A DNA stretch of 64,000 nt from Gnetum montanum (Eukaryota > Streptophyta > Gnetopsida > Gnetales > Gnetaceae): contig MNCI01021399.1 of the NCBI GenBank assembly GCA_015680685.1, positions 771,873 to 835,872 on the forward strand. The letters are read 5' to 3'. The position numbers were made by a program, and so were the translations under genes. Positions 24,201 to 35,945 of the stretch are shown here, in pieces. Each line of letters begins with the position of its first letter. Position 1 is the stretch's first letter. The notes under the pieces were generated by a model. It was given only the letters and a program-made list of their open reading frames with translations, was not told the origin of the DNA and did no database searches.

Positions 24201-25089
24201 TTTAGAATTTACATTTTTGTGGCTCCATTAATTTTCATTTTATCCTAAATTAATTTTATTTAATTATTTATACCAATAGTAGGGAATGTTACTATACCAT
24301 GTTGCTCTACTTCCTTTATGCTTCTAATTAATAATTTTTATTCATGAAATAGCTCTTTTTTGAATTATTATATCAAGGTTAAATTCATATCCTTGGGGGT
24401 TTTGTAGCATTTCTATTGGTTATATATAAGATGTTATAAATAGTTAATAGGAATGTTACAAACCTCCTAGATAATAATGTTAATATTGTTTAGGGATTAC
24501 AACATGATCTACTGCAATGCTTGTAGATCACATGCTGGAGCATGGACATAATCACTACTAATCATTTAGCATCATTACCAAGGATGGTACTAAGAATTTT
24601 GGGGAGGACTCACTTGCATAACTTTTGTTGATCATGACTCTAAACCAATCCCGCATCTTCAAGGATACCATGGAAAACTTTTATAAACTCATGCATGAGT
24701 TTGGAACTACTTCTCATCAAATTTGATTAATTCTTGATGCTTTTATATTGAAATTTTCTTCAAATTTCCTATTTCTTAGCTATATTATAACTTAAAATAT
24801 CTAATCCTTATAATTTTTAATATTTTGAGGCATTTGTGATATCTTGTGAACTAGACCTTTGATTTTAGTTATTTGCAAGTCTATGAGCTTTTGGATTTGA
24901 GCTTATTTATCATGGGGGCTAAGGGTGTGAATTTTCAAACATTAAGGTAACTAATAGTTAAAATAATCGATCAAAATAACTCAACAACTTTCTGATTCTA
25001 GGTATCATAGAGCCTTAGGAATGTTATTTCATAATCATTGTAAGCCTAAATGCTAAATTTTTTGAATTCTAAACTAAATTTTGAGGGTA
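21290..25089. other. Unrecognised decayed region, possibly several old insertions
   Basis: No motif of gag, RT, integrase, transposase or a host gene could be recognised in six frames. It contains a 520-bp tandem duplication (21625-22664) with hairpins. Short plus-strand coding-like stretches occur near 22870-23060 and 23270-23420, but they are too broken to identify. The segment 23500-24480 is very AT-rich. It ends in TTTTGAGGGTA, which looks like the polypurine tract of the LTR at 25090, so the right part may be the 3' interior of element H. Confidence 0.45.
21625..22664. repeat. Direct tandem duplication, unit 520 bp
   Basis: Unit 1 is about 21625-22144 and unit 2 about 22145-22664. They align with constant spacing: 'gatgaag' at 21639 and 22159, 'gagcttccatcctgtagg'-type text and TAAAATAAAGCACxTCACC in both. 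Point differences are scattered, so the duplication is old. Each unit ends in an inverted repeat built on AAGCTTAGAGAGTAGCAT and its complement (22064-22081 with 22118-22135 in unit 1). Confidence 0.8.
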
Positions 25090-25960
25090 TGATAAATAAT
25101 AAATTAGTCAATTGTGTTGACACATATGCATCAACACAACCTTGTTAATGTAGCCTTGGATGCATCAACACCGATGCATTAATGAAGTCTTCATATGCCT
25201 ATATGAATGCATATTTTCACCACATTTATAGCACCATTTGATCATTCTAGTAGCTAGATTCTTGTAGTTTGTTTTCATGAAAGTTAGAATTTTTCCTCTA
25301 AGTGCCCATAACATGGATTGCATGAAGTGTACAAATTTTTATTTGAGTACATGATGTACCTAGAAACATTTGTATGGTAGCAATAAAATTAAGCTTTTTA
25401 TCATCCATTATAGCAATTAGATTAGCATTTTAATTTACTTCTTTGCAATTTACTCTAATTATTCATTTACTTTTCATGCAAATAGTTAAATATTTTATTC
25501 CATTGCACTTAGTCAATTCGCATAAGTAAAACTAATTTTGGGCATAATGAATCATTGGTTAATAATCCCAACAGTGAATCACTTGATACACCTAGCAATG
25601 AAACACTTGGTAACCCAGTAGCATTACCACATATTTAGGATGTGTACATAAATCAAGAGTAGATACTCTATGCTTAGGCTAGATTAGATTTACTTTCTGT
25701 ACTTAAATTACGTAAATTAATAATTTAATACTCTAACACTTTAAATATTATAATAATAAAAAATACAATCATATGCCTTAATCATACTTAACCATATAAC
25801 TTGAACCTACATAAGTGTGATTGGGAAGACAATGATCAATATCTTAGTACTTGGTTATCTATGGCATTCAAATAGATCTAAGTCCATGAAATTTTACTTG
25901 ATTATGTGTAAATGCTTGTGATTCATATGGTTGAATGTAGGGCTAGTCTATTACTCATCA
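25090..25960 (+). repeat. LTR H, Athila-type, probably a 3' or solo LTR
   Basis: 871 bp, beginning TGATAAAT after a GAGGGTA tract and ending TTACTCATCA. No tRNA-Asp primer site follows, so it is not a 5' LTR. The U3 (25110-25200) has repeated TGATGCATCAACAC-type motifs in both orientations, unlike the GATATC arrays. The body keeps AACCCAGTAGCATTACC and CATATGGTTGAATGTAGGGC, which identify the family. Confidence 0.75.
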
Positions 25961-27210
25961 CTCTTCATAGAGGTGAATGGTGAAAAAGAACTTACATAGT
26001 CAAACCCATTTTGTTGGGATAAAGCTAGGATGAATATAATGATAATTGAACAAAATATTATGTACAAGGATCAATTAAATTTACTTTAAATTTTAAAATT
26101 TGTATTTTCCCAATCATCATTAGATGTACTAGAAGACTTCTTTGCCTACCTTATTAGTACCTTTTACAATCTTTGTTGAATGATCAAGTTTTGCACTTTT
26201 GTTAGATTATGATCATAAGCTAAATAGGTAATCATTAATTTTTTAAAATTAAGTCACAAAGTGAGTTATATGTTAAGGCATGAAGTCTTTGTGAATAGAT
26301 GCATGAGTTCATGAAGGTTGTAAAGTGTGAATGAGAGCATCATAAGTATTATATCATGGAGTAACATGGAGTAAAGAAGAAGAAAGAAGAGGAAGAAGAA
26401 ACACCAAATTATCATGACCTAGTCAAAGTTACCTTCCAAAGATCCAAAAGAGGTCATAAGAAAGATTCAAAATATATTAATTCAAGCTGTGTAAATTGAC
26501 TAGTGGAAGATTTCACAAAATTAAAGAAATTAGTCATGAGTAAATACTCACGAATTGCAAGAGTGTCAAAAATATTCAATATTTATAAGAAGCCTAGAGT
26601 ATAGAAAATAAGATTGAAAAAGGTAAGTAGTGTAAACTTGTGAGTTGATTCATGAAGTACTCATGAGACTTGAAAAAGGAAGAAGGTATGAATTCAACTC
26701 ATGAACAACAGAGTGGATGCTAAACCAAGTTGTGCTCACAAAGGAGTATTTCTTGGACTAGGTCCCATGTAAAATCAACCATGAGAAAATTTTCAATAGC
26801 ATTATGAGATGAATGAAACTTCATGATGACAAAGAACTTTAGCATAGTATAAGTGGTAGCATAAATCAAAGCTATAATCTATTCTAAAACATGGTGAATA
26901 AAAGTTGTGGTAGAGTTCTATAGTCATAGTAGTAAAACACAAGAAATAATGAACTCAAGAAGTCACAATATACACCTATTGAACTACAAGAAACACTAGT
27001 TGTAGTCTACATCTAGTAACTATGAAATAAGAATTAGAAATAGTTCACAAATATCCCTATATTCCTACTAGAAGGTTTTGGAGATGAAAAGGAGCTCGTA
27101 TAAGTGTATTTAGCCCCCAAAACTCTATATGTAAAGAACCTATGAAAATCTAACAACTTTAATCTTCTTCTATAATTTAAAATTTTTTCCATTAATGTTT
27201 TTACCTCAAA
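25961..27210. other. AT-rich spacer without a recognised feature
   Basis: No ORF with a recognisable domain. A purine-rich AAGAAGAAAGAAGAGGAAGA tract lies at about 26378-26399. This and 35946-36408 were one continuous stretch before element B inserted. Confidence 0.5.
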
Positions 27211-27215
27211 CATTG
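27211..27215. repeat. Left target-site duplication of element B
   Basis: CATTG, repeated exactly at 35941-35945 on the other side of the element. Confidence 0.85.
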
Positions 27216-28052
27216 TGGCAAGTGGTGAGGTACCCCTACACTCAACCATACGAATACGAGCATTTCAAGCATCATTCGATTAAACTCCGCAAATAGGCTA
27301 GCTCTAGTATCTAGATAGTTATTCGTTAATCATAGTTCACTGTCTTCCCACCTAGACTAGTATATGCTTTGTCACATATGGTTTAGTCTAGATTGAGGTG
27401 TATGGTATGGTTTCTAACCTAGTGCTAGTCCTAGAGGCGATGGAAAATAACTTTAATTAAGCTAGGAGGAAAAAGGGAGAGAGAGTTAAGCTAATAGGAC
27501 ATAGGGAGAGAGAATCTAAGCTAGCCTAAGTGCGATGAGCATTCATTCCTTAATCATCCATATGCATCTTAGGCCTCATGTATAACTACTACTGGGATCA
27601 CCAAGCGCATGGCCCAGGTATGCTACTGGGATACCAAGTAGTCACACTTAGATTCTTGTGATTAAGTCATACTCATTCCATGTTTAATAACAATAATAAT
27701 TAAGTAATTAAACTAAGTGAATGCTACAATGATGAAGTAATCTCGATCTTTATTTCTGGTCATGTGCATTTCCAAGTACATCACACTTGAATAAAGGATG
27801 TTGTACAATTACAATCATCACACTGTAGGCATGCACTGGGAGAAAGGGTTGAGAGGAAAAATAAAAAAAAGACTCTACTCTAACACTAAACTGACCTATA
27901 TTTGACCTTCTCAGTTCTTGCACCTACATGTGTATTTATAAGCCCGCACAGAAGTCACGATATTGTGAGCTAGGCTGCGATATCGTGTACCTGATATCAC
28001 GTACGCGATATCACAGGTGCGATATCATGACGTAATGGATCATGATTTATCA
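27216..28052 (-). repeat. 3' LTR of element B
   Basis: 837 bp, sense start TGATAAAT, followed upstream by the polypurine tract ATGGGGGTA. The U3 palindrome array is at 27958-28030 and includes GATATCACGTACGCGATATC, one change from a perfect palindrome. A TTATAAATAC TATA box lies at about 27933-27942. The sense end is TTGCCA where most copies have TCATCA. Confidence 0.9.
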
Positions 28053-28246
28053 TACCCCCATGATTGAATGAAAACTTATCCTCAAGTCAAACAAAAAGAG
28101 AACAAGCCCCATTGATTACATAGTGGATAGGTATGGGAGTATTAACTGACTAGGGATTTGTTCATGCTGTAGTGGAGAGCTCAATAGAAAAAAATTGGGA
28201 CATAACACAAAATTACAAAATTGAAAAATTGTAAACTTTATTTGGC

Positions 28247-31045
28247 TCATGTGGTTCCAGGTGGCAATGGCTCCTCCATGGGTCACTTCCCCTTGTCCTG
28301 TGCTCTAGGTTTTGGAATTTGATGACTCTTAAGTAGTGCCTAGAGCTTTTCCTCTTTCATTTAGAGATCCTATGCCATCCATGTTGATTTTCCAATGTTT
28401 GACAGAGTCAACACCTCCCATGGACATGGTAGTTGCAGGAACATCTTATTTGCTTTGACATACCAGGCTGTAAAAAAATTTCGTTCCTCCTCGTAGGCTC
28501 TAGATTTGTTCCTGTACTCTTGAAAATCTATAAGCCATTGAGCTACATTTTTTGCAACATCTTTCTAGCCTTGATAGCTGGTCTTAACTACCTCTAGTTT
28601 AGAATTTGTGACTTCTAGATTTTGTAATGTTTTCTTGTGCTCTATAAACTTTGCTTCATATTTGGCATAGGTGGTAGCTACCTACTTCTCAAGCTATGTT
28701 CTTGGGCATCCTATTGTTAACATGGCTAGATTAGCATATTGCAAGTTTGCCAATTCCATGTACTCTATGAGGTCTTGAATCTGCAGGTCCCAGCTTTTAA
28801 CTTTCTCCTAGTGGGAAAATGCATATCTCTCCAATATGGGCCACCAATCAGTGTGTTGAGCACTGAAAGTGTTGATGTGGGCCTTGGCGATATGGATCTC
28901 CTTCTCGATGACTTGCTTGTACATTCCCACCTAGTCTTTGAAGTGCTCTTTTAACTTTTCATGCTACTTGGCCTCGTTTTTCCATGTGCTTATTTCAATG
29001 GTTGTCTTTTGACGGATTGCATGTACCTCCTCCATTGAGAGGGTTCAATTCTCCCTAGCCAAATAGTTCATGTCTTGGTTGACCTTGACCAACTTTTCTT
29101 GTAACTACTGAAATTTTTCTTTGAGAACATTCTTCTATTTCTCTACAATGGTTAACCAAAGATTGTTAGTAGTAAGCTGTATATTTTCTTCCTATAAGGC
29201 TCTAAGTGCCTTAGCGTGTGCATAGGTTTGCACTTGTGCCTTGGAGGCATCCTAGTTGGCCTTCTCTTTCTCTTCCACCACTCTTTTATTATCTGCCAAT
29301 ATTTTATTAAGCTGCTCTATCCTGAAAGTGTCCAGTTGGTCTACAGGAACAAATTGAGATGGGTCTCGTTGTGTAGCTTGCAGGGTGACGAGCCTCTCCT
29401 AGAGTCTTGTCAACTCTGCTTCTGGGTGCTTAGCCCTGATCTCTACCATGGCTAGCTTTCCCTTAGTGGAGATGAGGTCTGATTGTGTTTCTGGTACATC
29501 TTGTGGAATGTCAAACAAGGACGTCATTACTTGTCCTATTTGCAGCAATCGATCAAGGATGTCCTCATGCTCTGCAGGAGTCATTGAGGGACTAGTCAGA
29601 GTTTGAGCATCTCATGCTCATGTGAAATCTACTAGTGGCACAATAGGGATGTTGAAAGATTCTTTGATGTGGTCTACAACCACTTCTGTGACTCCCGCTG
29701 CATCCTAGTGTTGCATGGCCACCACTGTGGCCCCTTCACCCATTTCTAATTGCACCTAGAAAGACAGAGCATTCCCTAAAATTTGTTGTGACCAATAAGT
29801 CTCCCCTCCTCCTATTTGAATGGACACCTCTCCCCATGCACAATCAATAGAAATTATGGATCGTATGGTGTCATCGATGACATAGAAGAGATTTGCATCA
29901 TCACGACTTCCCCAACTGACCGTCTTAGTGATGGCCTTGAGGTGGCTCATCGACGGTCAGTAATCCTACGATGGTGGTAGTGGTTGATCACGTTGGCTTA
30001 TGTTGGGCCCTAATTTTTATTTTTAACTAGGCCTCGTGCTTGTAAGTTGGCTAGGCCCCACAATTTGAGTTGTAGTGGGCCCCACCATTTGTTCATGATC
30101 TTATTCTAGCTCTAGCATATCACTGGCACCTTTCCTTGGAGCTAGTGGCTTTAGCAGTTTAGCAAATGAAGCATTTTGGGCTCTTCTGAGGATGTCATTA
30201 GTGTACCCTAGAATACCAACATGTTTGCATAGCTTCCTAATGAGACAAGGGAAGGGCAATGCAAACTTCCCTATCTTGCATTCCTCAAATTGTCTCAAGA
30301 TCTTTGTGAGATACAAATGAGGAAGGTTAGCATTAGCCTTTCACATCAATATCACACTTCCTCTTGCCACATACATTGAGATTCTTTTTAGTCCTCTCAT
30401 GGGGAAGATGTGATAAGTGACAATCTTGAAGTATATCCTTTCTTCTAGCGTCAACTCTTCATATGTCTTGTCTTCTTTACCATACGTCTTGTCCAACCAA
30501 ACTCTTCGCGCATCAGCATTAGAGCAAGTGGACGAGTGATCAACTTTTGGCTCCATATTCGAAAGGTTCAACACTTTCAAGATGGCCTTGGCAGAAAAAT
30601 CTATAGACACACCACAAATGTCAACTGTGGTGCCTTCTTTCTTATTATGCAAAAATTGGTACGTTTCTCCTAAGTACCAGGCACCACTTTCAGAGAGGAT
30701 AGGTCATTATGGAGACCCTTTGAGTTCATCCCTAACAACCTTAGAAGTGAATTATGTGAAAGGTTCGAAGTTCAATTCCACAATCACTACCACCAATGTG
30801 GACCTTTCATGGATGGCCTAAACACACTCCAGGGACAACGTGAGTTGTTGTCCCTATTCAGGCGCTGCAGTAGCTCCTCCTTCTACCTATCCCAATTGTA
30901 CAATAGCAGGAGTCTCTTGATGGATGCTAAATGATTGAACCTCCTACTCTACATGTTGTTTGAGAGATGCTTGTCCTCTACCTCTCCTAGGTTGCTTGGA
31001 CACACCTTGAGAGGGTTCTTCCTATTGTCCATGCATTGGGTCCAT
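28247..31045 (-). pseudogene. 3' ORF of element B (plant transposon-protein-like domain plus long coiled coil)
   Basis: About 930 codons on the minus strand. The ATG at 31045-31043 directly follows a splice-acceptor-like TTGTGTGATTGCAG. The N-terminal domain (about 30820-30100) reads KEGTTVDICGVSIDFSAK, AILKVLNLSN, RVWLDKTYG, GLKRISMYVARG, FALPFPCLIRKLCKHVGI, matching my memory of PF20167. A Gln/Pro-rich linker follows, then from about 29955 to 28730 an almost uninterrupted Lys/Glu/Gln/Leu-rich stretch typical of a coiled coil (for example MTPAEHEDILDRLLQIGQ). The C-terminus is EEPLPPGTT and a stop at 28247-28249. It has several stops and a frameshift, so it is dead. It sits where Athila elements carry an env-like ORF, but no signal peptide or membrane span is evident. 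Function unknown. Confidence 0.75.
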
Positions 31046-31062
31046 CTGCAATCACACAAGAT
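31046..31062 (-). promoter_or_regulatory. Candidate 3' splice site before the 3' ORF of B
   Basis: The sense strand reads CTTACTAATGACTAATC, then a T/G-rich tract, then GCAG immediately before the ATG. CTAAT fits a plant branch point. A similar arrangement precedes an ATG in G at 15970-16001. Splicing is inferred. Confidence 0.5.
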
Positions 31063-33006
31063 TAGTCATTAGTAAGGTTGCTTACCAAAGTTAAGTTATA
31101 CCTTACTTCTTGAATTAATGAATTCATTTCCTATTTTGTGTAATTTAAAGTTAGGCATTTTTCGTGAAAATATCCCCAAAAATTTTTAATATTTGGTCCA
31201 CTTTGATTAGGTGGCTTCACAATTTTAATTTCCCAGTATAAGTGAGGAGATGAAATTGTTTTTGGCACATGTTTATCATTTTTTTATAATTAGTTACCCT
31301 TGATAATGTCCTTTGGGTGATGATGAATTTCAAAACATTTATGCACAATTTAGAGTATACCCCTCCCCCATGACTAAGCTGAACACTTTGGGTTCAGATA
31401 GGTTCGATCAGAATGAAAATCGGAGCGCTAGTGAGCGAGTTATTGCTGTTGGAACAAGAGATGTGCAAAGTGCAAGTTGTAGAAGAAAATTTGAAAAAGT
31501 CCCCTGCATGAATAGTTGCAAATGATGTTGAAATTTCCTAGGGGGGCCCATATATATAGTTTTATGTGACGCGATATCACATATGCAATAGCATGACCAT
31601 GATATTTCATAAGACACGATATTGCATACACAATATCATGGCCTTTTTATAGTAGGGTACTTAGAAAAATTGATAAATTTTTGAAATTCCTAACTCAAAA
31701 ATGAAGGACTTGAAGTCAATGTAAAGGGTCTAGGGTAATATTGACCAAGCCTGAAGGCACAAAAAGCATACTGACATAAAATATGGTAATGAAAGTCATG
31801 AAGAGAATGAGGAAAAAGGACATGTGTTGGTACATAGGAATGTTTGAACTGGAAGGATGATAAGGGAAAGAAGAATGTTGGTAATGCAATACTCGGAGGG
31901 TGTAAAATGATGTGAGGGTAAGGTGTTACGAGTGCAAATTACAAAATTCACACAAGTGGATCCTTCCCAAAGCAGGTTCCAGCCTATAATACCCTTGCGT
32001 AACCATACCTTAAAATGTCCGTAGGTACTAGAAGGGTTAAATGTAATCTACACTAATGCAACAAAACACACACATGTTGATACTACCATGGTGAGGTAGG
32101 AATTCTATGCTATAGAAGATGCAAGTCAAAAATACAAGAATAACGAGATGATGCGAATTGTAGAAGGGATTGTAGAGATTGGAACATGAGGTAACTGAGC
32201 CATGACACAATGAATCCTGAGTGTAGGACATGATTAATGTGTGATTATCCCATCACTCCAAAATCAGGATCAAGTCCATTCCTTAAATTAGTGACATTGC
32301 ATTATTTCATCTAATGAAGGACAACCATAAGAGCATCATGATAGCAAGGCATATGATCACTTGGACTTTCATCCAAGGGAGAAGTGATATTTGCTTTGTG
32401 GCACATGCTTTTTTCTTTTTTCTTTTATGTCAATGCTTAATTTAGAGAAGCAACCTACCTTTAGGTATGGGTGAATGTCTTTCCAATGGGACCCTCTAAA
32501 ATAGCATTGAGTTTTCTTGATTGAGTGCATTTTGCTTACTCTTACTCCCATTTTTTGTTAGATCTACAAGGATCTTAGTACAACTAGGCTACATGATAAC
32601 TCCTATAGATGTCACCAAAGAGAATTCACAAGTCCCCTTAATGTCACACCTTGGCCATTTCCTCCTGGTCCATCCTTCTTCGCTCTAGGCATAATAAGCA
32701 CAAAATTACTTTAAGTTTTAATGATATCAAGAATATCACTGTACCCAGAGTAGAACCTCTTATTAATAGAATGGATGGATGGATGTTGTGGGCTTGCTAT
32801 CTAAATAATTAGTCACCTGAGACTTGATATAATAGAACAACACCTCAATCAATGAGTCACATGAGTGATTTATTCATAGATGAGAGTATTGATAAAAAGA
32901 TAAAACAATAATTGAAAAGATGAAACGACAATTTGAAAAATGAAAAACTAGAAAACAAAAAATTGCAAAATTAAAGAAAAGGAAAAATATTTATTAGTCT
33001 TATTTG
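31046..33006 (-). other. Noncoding internal spacer of element B with promoter-like module
   Basis: In the sense direction: T-rich stretch after the gag stop, about 1.2 kb of nondescript sequence homologous to the A spacer, GATATC/ATTGCATA palindromes (31642-31570), TATATATA (31557-31550), polypurine-like TGGGGGAGGGG (31370-31361), then CTTACTAATGACTAAT and the acceptor at 31046. Short ORFs here are not conserved with A. Confidence 0.65.
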
Positions 33007-34949
33007 TTAGAATGGAGGATACCCTCCATAATTAAATGGTTGAGCAGAGCTAGGATTAATAAATGAAAGGTTGGGATCCTTGCATGTTGGAAATATTGGA
33101 ACTTGGTCATACTTACCCCATTGGGGTTCACACACTAGATTAAAGTTGGCATACTAGGGCAGGTTATAAGGTGTGGTTAATTGATACGAAGTTGATCCAC
33201 TATGGTACCTATGATCATAAGATGGTATGCAAGGATCGATATGTCTCCCTATGTGGTGATATTCATTGGGCCCTATAGTTGTTGGAGTATTGAGTGGTGG
33301 CCCTAATAGGGTAACATGAGATGTTGGATTTGAGGAGAAAGATGCACCACAGTGTTGGGCTTGTGCTATGTTGGAAGATGCAGTGGTCTCAGAACTATGC
33401 TATCCCTTTCTATGATCATGTATAAAGAAGGGATGCCTTTGATGTTGTAGAGGGTTTCCATTGCTATTGATAGTAGCAGCATAAGTAACATTTGTGGATT
33501 AATGCTGTGGTGCAAATCCTTCAGGTACAATTGGTGGTGATATAGAAGGAGGTGAAGGATGAGAATGTTAAAATTGAGGAGAAGTGTAAGGTACCTAAGG
33601 TGGTGGTCCTATTGGAAAGGATATGGGTTGATAATATTTAGGAGAATGATAATAATGTGGTGAGATAGAGGATGTTGACCCAGTTGGGAATATAAGATGC
33701 TGAACTTGATAAGCGCTTGGGTTCATATGATATGAAGGGTGTAACTAGTTTGGGGGTGGTCTTCCCCACAACTAGGATTATTGCCACTATGATCGAACTC
33801 TGGGTGTAACAAGATTGGGCATTGGCCCTTGGGGTGATTGTACAAGCAAATGTCGCATTAATACGTATGATTGACAGTTGAGCTCTTATTTTTTTCAACC
33901 CTTCTTTCCGATTGTCTAAGGGTATTTTATCCTGCTTCTTGGTTCATCATGACTCTACCTCCAATAATGTTGGCATATTCTTTTCATTTTTTATGCATCC
34001 ATTCCATCATCCTATTGATCTTTTCTTCAATTTCATCTAGTGATTGTAATACTAGCAAAGATGGTTCCACCTCCTTGAGGTGAGTTAATTTCTCCTCTTC
34101 ATTATCATGGGCCCTTGTTGATTTAAGGTTTTGGGCTTATTAATATTTTTCAACATTCTCCCATTTAGCCATTTCTTCTTCTTCTTTTGCTACCCACTTA
34201 ATAAGCTCTTGGACTTGATGGGTTCGTAGTTCATATAGTTGACCTTGGGCATACATCCCTAGGGTTTCCCTTGTTTCATAACGGAGCCCATCTATGATAT
34301 GGTACATTAGCCTCTCCTCGGAGAACCCATGGCCTAGGAAGTTATTTAACAATGCATAATATCTGTCTAAGGACATGTCCAAGGGTTCATGTTGTGCTTG
34401 TTTTCACTCTTAGATTTGTTTCCTCAAGGGTGACACTCTTGCGTAGGTTTGATATCTTTCATTGAAGAGTTCTACCATTGTTGGCCAATAGCAAATTGAT
34501 TTTGGTCTTAAGGACCTATACCATACTTGGCCCACGAGTGTCATAGGAAAGAGCTTAAGTTTTTGCCATCCATTGTCAATGTTGTTCCATACACAGGCAT
34601 TATGGAAGGCTTGTAGATGATGTTGCATATCTAAATCGTAGCCTCCAAAAAATTTGGGAAAGTTGTTTAAATTAAGCTTGGGTAGATGACTTTCTTTACG
34701 ATGCCTACGGGATATTCGAACAACCTCTTCTATATGCATTACACTCTTAGTGTCCAGTAGGGGTTCATTGTCACTGGGTAGGTTATGCATTCGTGAGTTG
34801 GGATGATGTTGTCTTTGTTTATGTTCATAGGAAACCCCTAGATCAGATTGAGTACTCCAAACTTCATCTTCTTCATCATATAATTTTTTGGTTCTCTAAT
34901 GAATTGCCTTACTTGTTGTTGCATTATTGTAGTCTTGTGAGAGAGACAT
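33007..34949 (-). pseudogene. gag of element B
   Basis: The start MSLSQDYNNA is at 34949. The capsid region (34790-34140) shows LNNFPKFFGG, HHLQAFHNACVWNNI, WQKLKLFP, VWYRSLRP, YYALLNNFLGHGFSEER and YHIIDGLRYETRET, the Athila gag pattern. A zinc knuckle of the CX2CX3HX4C type, CDICLYNHPKGQC, is intact at 33857-33819. The Pro/Asn-rich tail ends NYGGYPPF and a stop at 33007-33009, conserved in A. Gag would package RNA in cytoplasmic particles. Several stops and shifts are present. Unlike D1/D2, no protease follows. Confidence 0.8.
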
Positions 34950-35061
34950 TATTGTAAACTTGTGTGTGATTTATTTGCAATTATTTCTTTTTAAAAGATA
35001 TATCATTAATGCTTTGTTACAATGATCTTATATGATGTGACTAATCTAGATAACTAGCACC

Positions 35062-35080
35062 ATCCCTGGCAACGGCGCCA
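35062..35080 (-). other. Primer binding site of element B
   Basis: The sense sequence TGGCGCCGTTGCCAGGGAT matches the complement of the plant tRNA-Asp 3' end at all but one position. It is the best preserved primer site in the window. Confidence 0.92.
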
Positions 35081-35081
35081 A

Positions 35082-35940
35082 TGACGAGTGGCAAGGTACC
35101 CCTACACTCAAGCATACGAATACAAGCATTTCACACACGATCCGATCGAACTTCACAGATGGGCTAGTTGTGGTATCTAGATAGTTATTTATTGATAGAA
35201 GTTCACTGTCTTCCCACCTAGACTAGTATATGCTTTGTCACGTATGGTTTAGGCTAGAGTAAGGTGTATGATGTGGTTTCCAACCTAGTGCTACTCCTAG
35301 AGGTGATGGAAAATAACTTGAATTAAGATAGGAGGAAAAAGGGAGAGAGAGTTAAGCTAATAGGACATAGGGAGAGAGAATCTAAGTTAGCCTAAGTGTG
35401 ATGAGTATTCATTCCTTAATCATTCGTACACATCTTAGGCCTCATGTATAACTACTACTGGGATTACCAAGCACATGGCCTAGGTACGCTACTAGGATAC
35501 CAAGTAGTCACACTTAGATGCTCGTGATTAAGTCACACTCATTACACATTTAATAACAATAATAATTAAGTAATTAAAATAAGTGAATGCTACAATGATG
35601 AAGTAATCTCGATCTTTATTTTTGATCATGTGCGTGTCCAAGTACGTCACACTCGAATAAAGGATGTTATACAACTACAATCATCACACTACGAGCATAC
35701 ACTAGGAGAAAGGGTTGAGAGGAAAAAATGACAAAAAGACTCTACTCTAACAATAAACTGACCTATATTTGCCCTCCTCACTCCTTGTTCCTACATGTCT
35801 ATTTATAGGCCTCCATAGGAGTCATGATATCACGTATACGATATTGCGAGCCAGGCTGCGATATTGCATATTCCATACCTAATATCGTGTATGCAATATT
35901 GCAGGTGTGATATCATAACCTAATGAATCACGATTCATCA
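35082..35940 (-). repeat. 5' LTR of element B
   Basis: 859 bp, sense start TGATGAATCG and end CTCGTCA. The U3 palindrome array (about 35922-35825) has more units than the 3' LTR and many C-to-T or G-to-A changes; CTATAAATAG lies near 35803-35812. Confidence 0.9.
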
Positions 35941-35945
35941 CATTG
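35941..35945. repeat. Right target-site duplication of element B
   Basis: CATTG, identical to 27211-27215. Confidence 0.85.

Larger units (their letters stand above)
27216..35940 (-). mobile_element. Complete pol-less Athila-type retrotransposon B
   Basis: 8.7-kb element bounded by CATTG target duplications. It has 3' LTR 27216-28052, polypurine tract 28053-28061, 3' ORF 28247-31045, spacer with an internal promoter-like module, gag 33007-34949, leader, tRNA-Asp primer site 35062-35080 and 5' LTR 35082-35940. No protease, RT, RNase H or integrase motif is present. The gag frame ends at its own stop and goes straight into noncoding sequence. The LTRs differ at many positions, so the insertion is old. 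It must have depended on enzymes from a related element such as D1/D2; that dependence is inferred. Confidence 0.88.

Noticed and set aside
24560-24600. TCATTTAGCATCATTACCAA resembling an LTR end plus tRNA-Asp primer site
   Set aside because: No LTR body is recognisable to its left, and the match is too weak to call.
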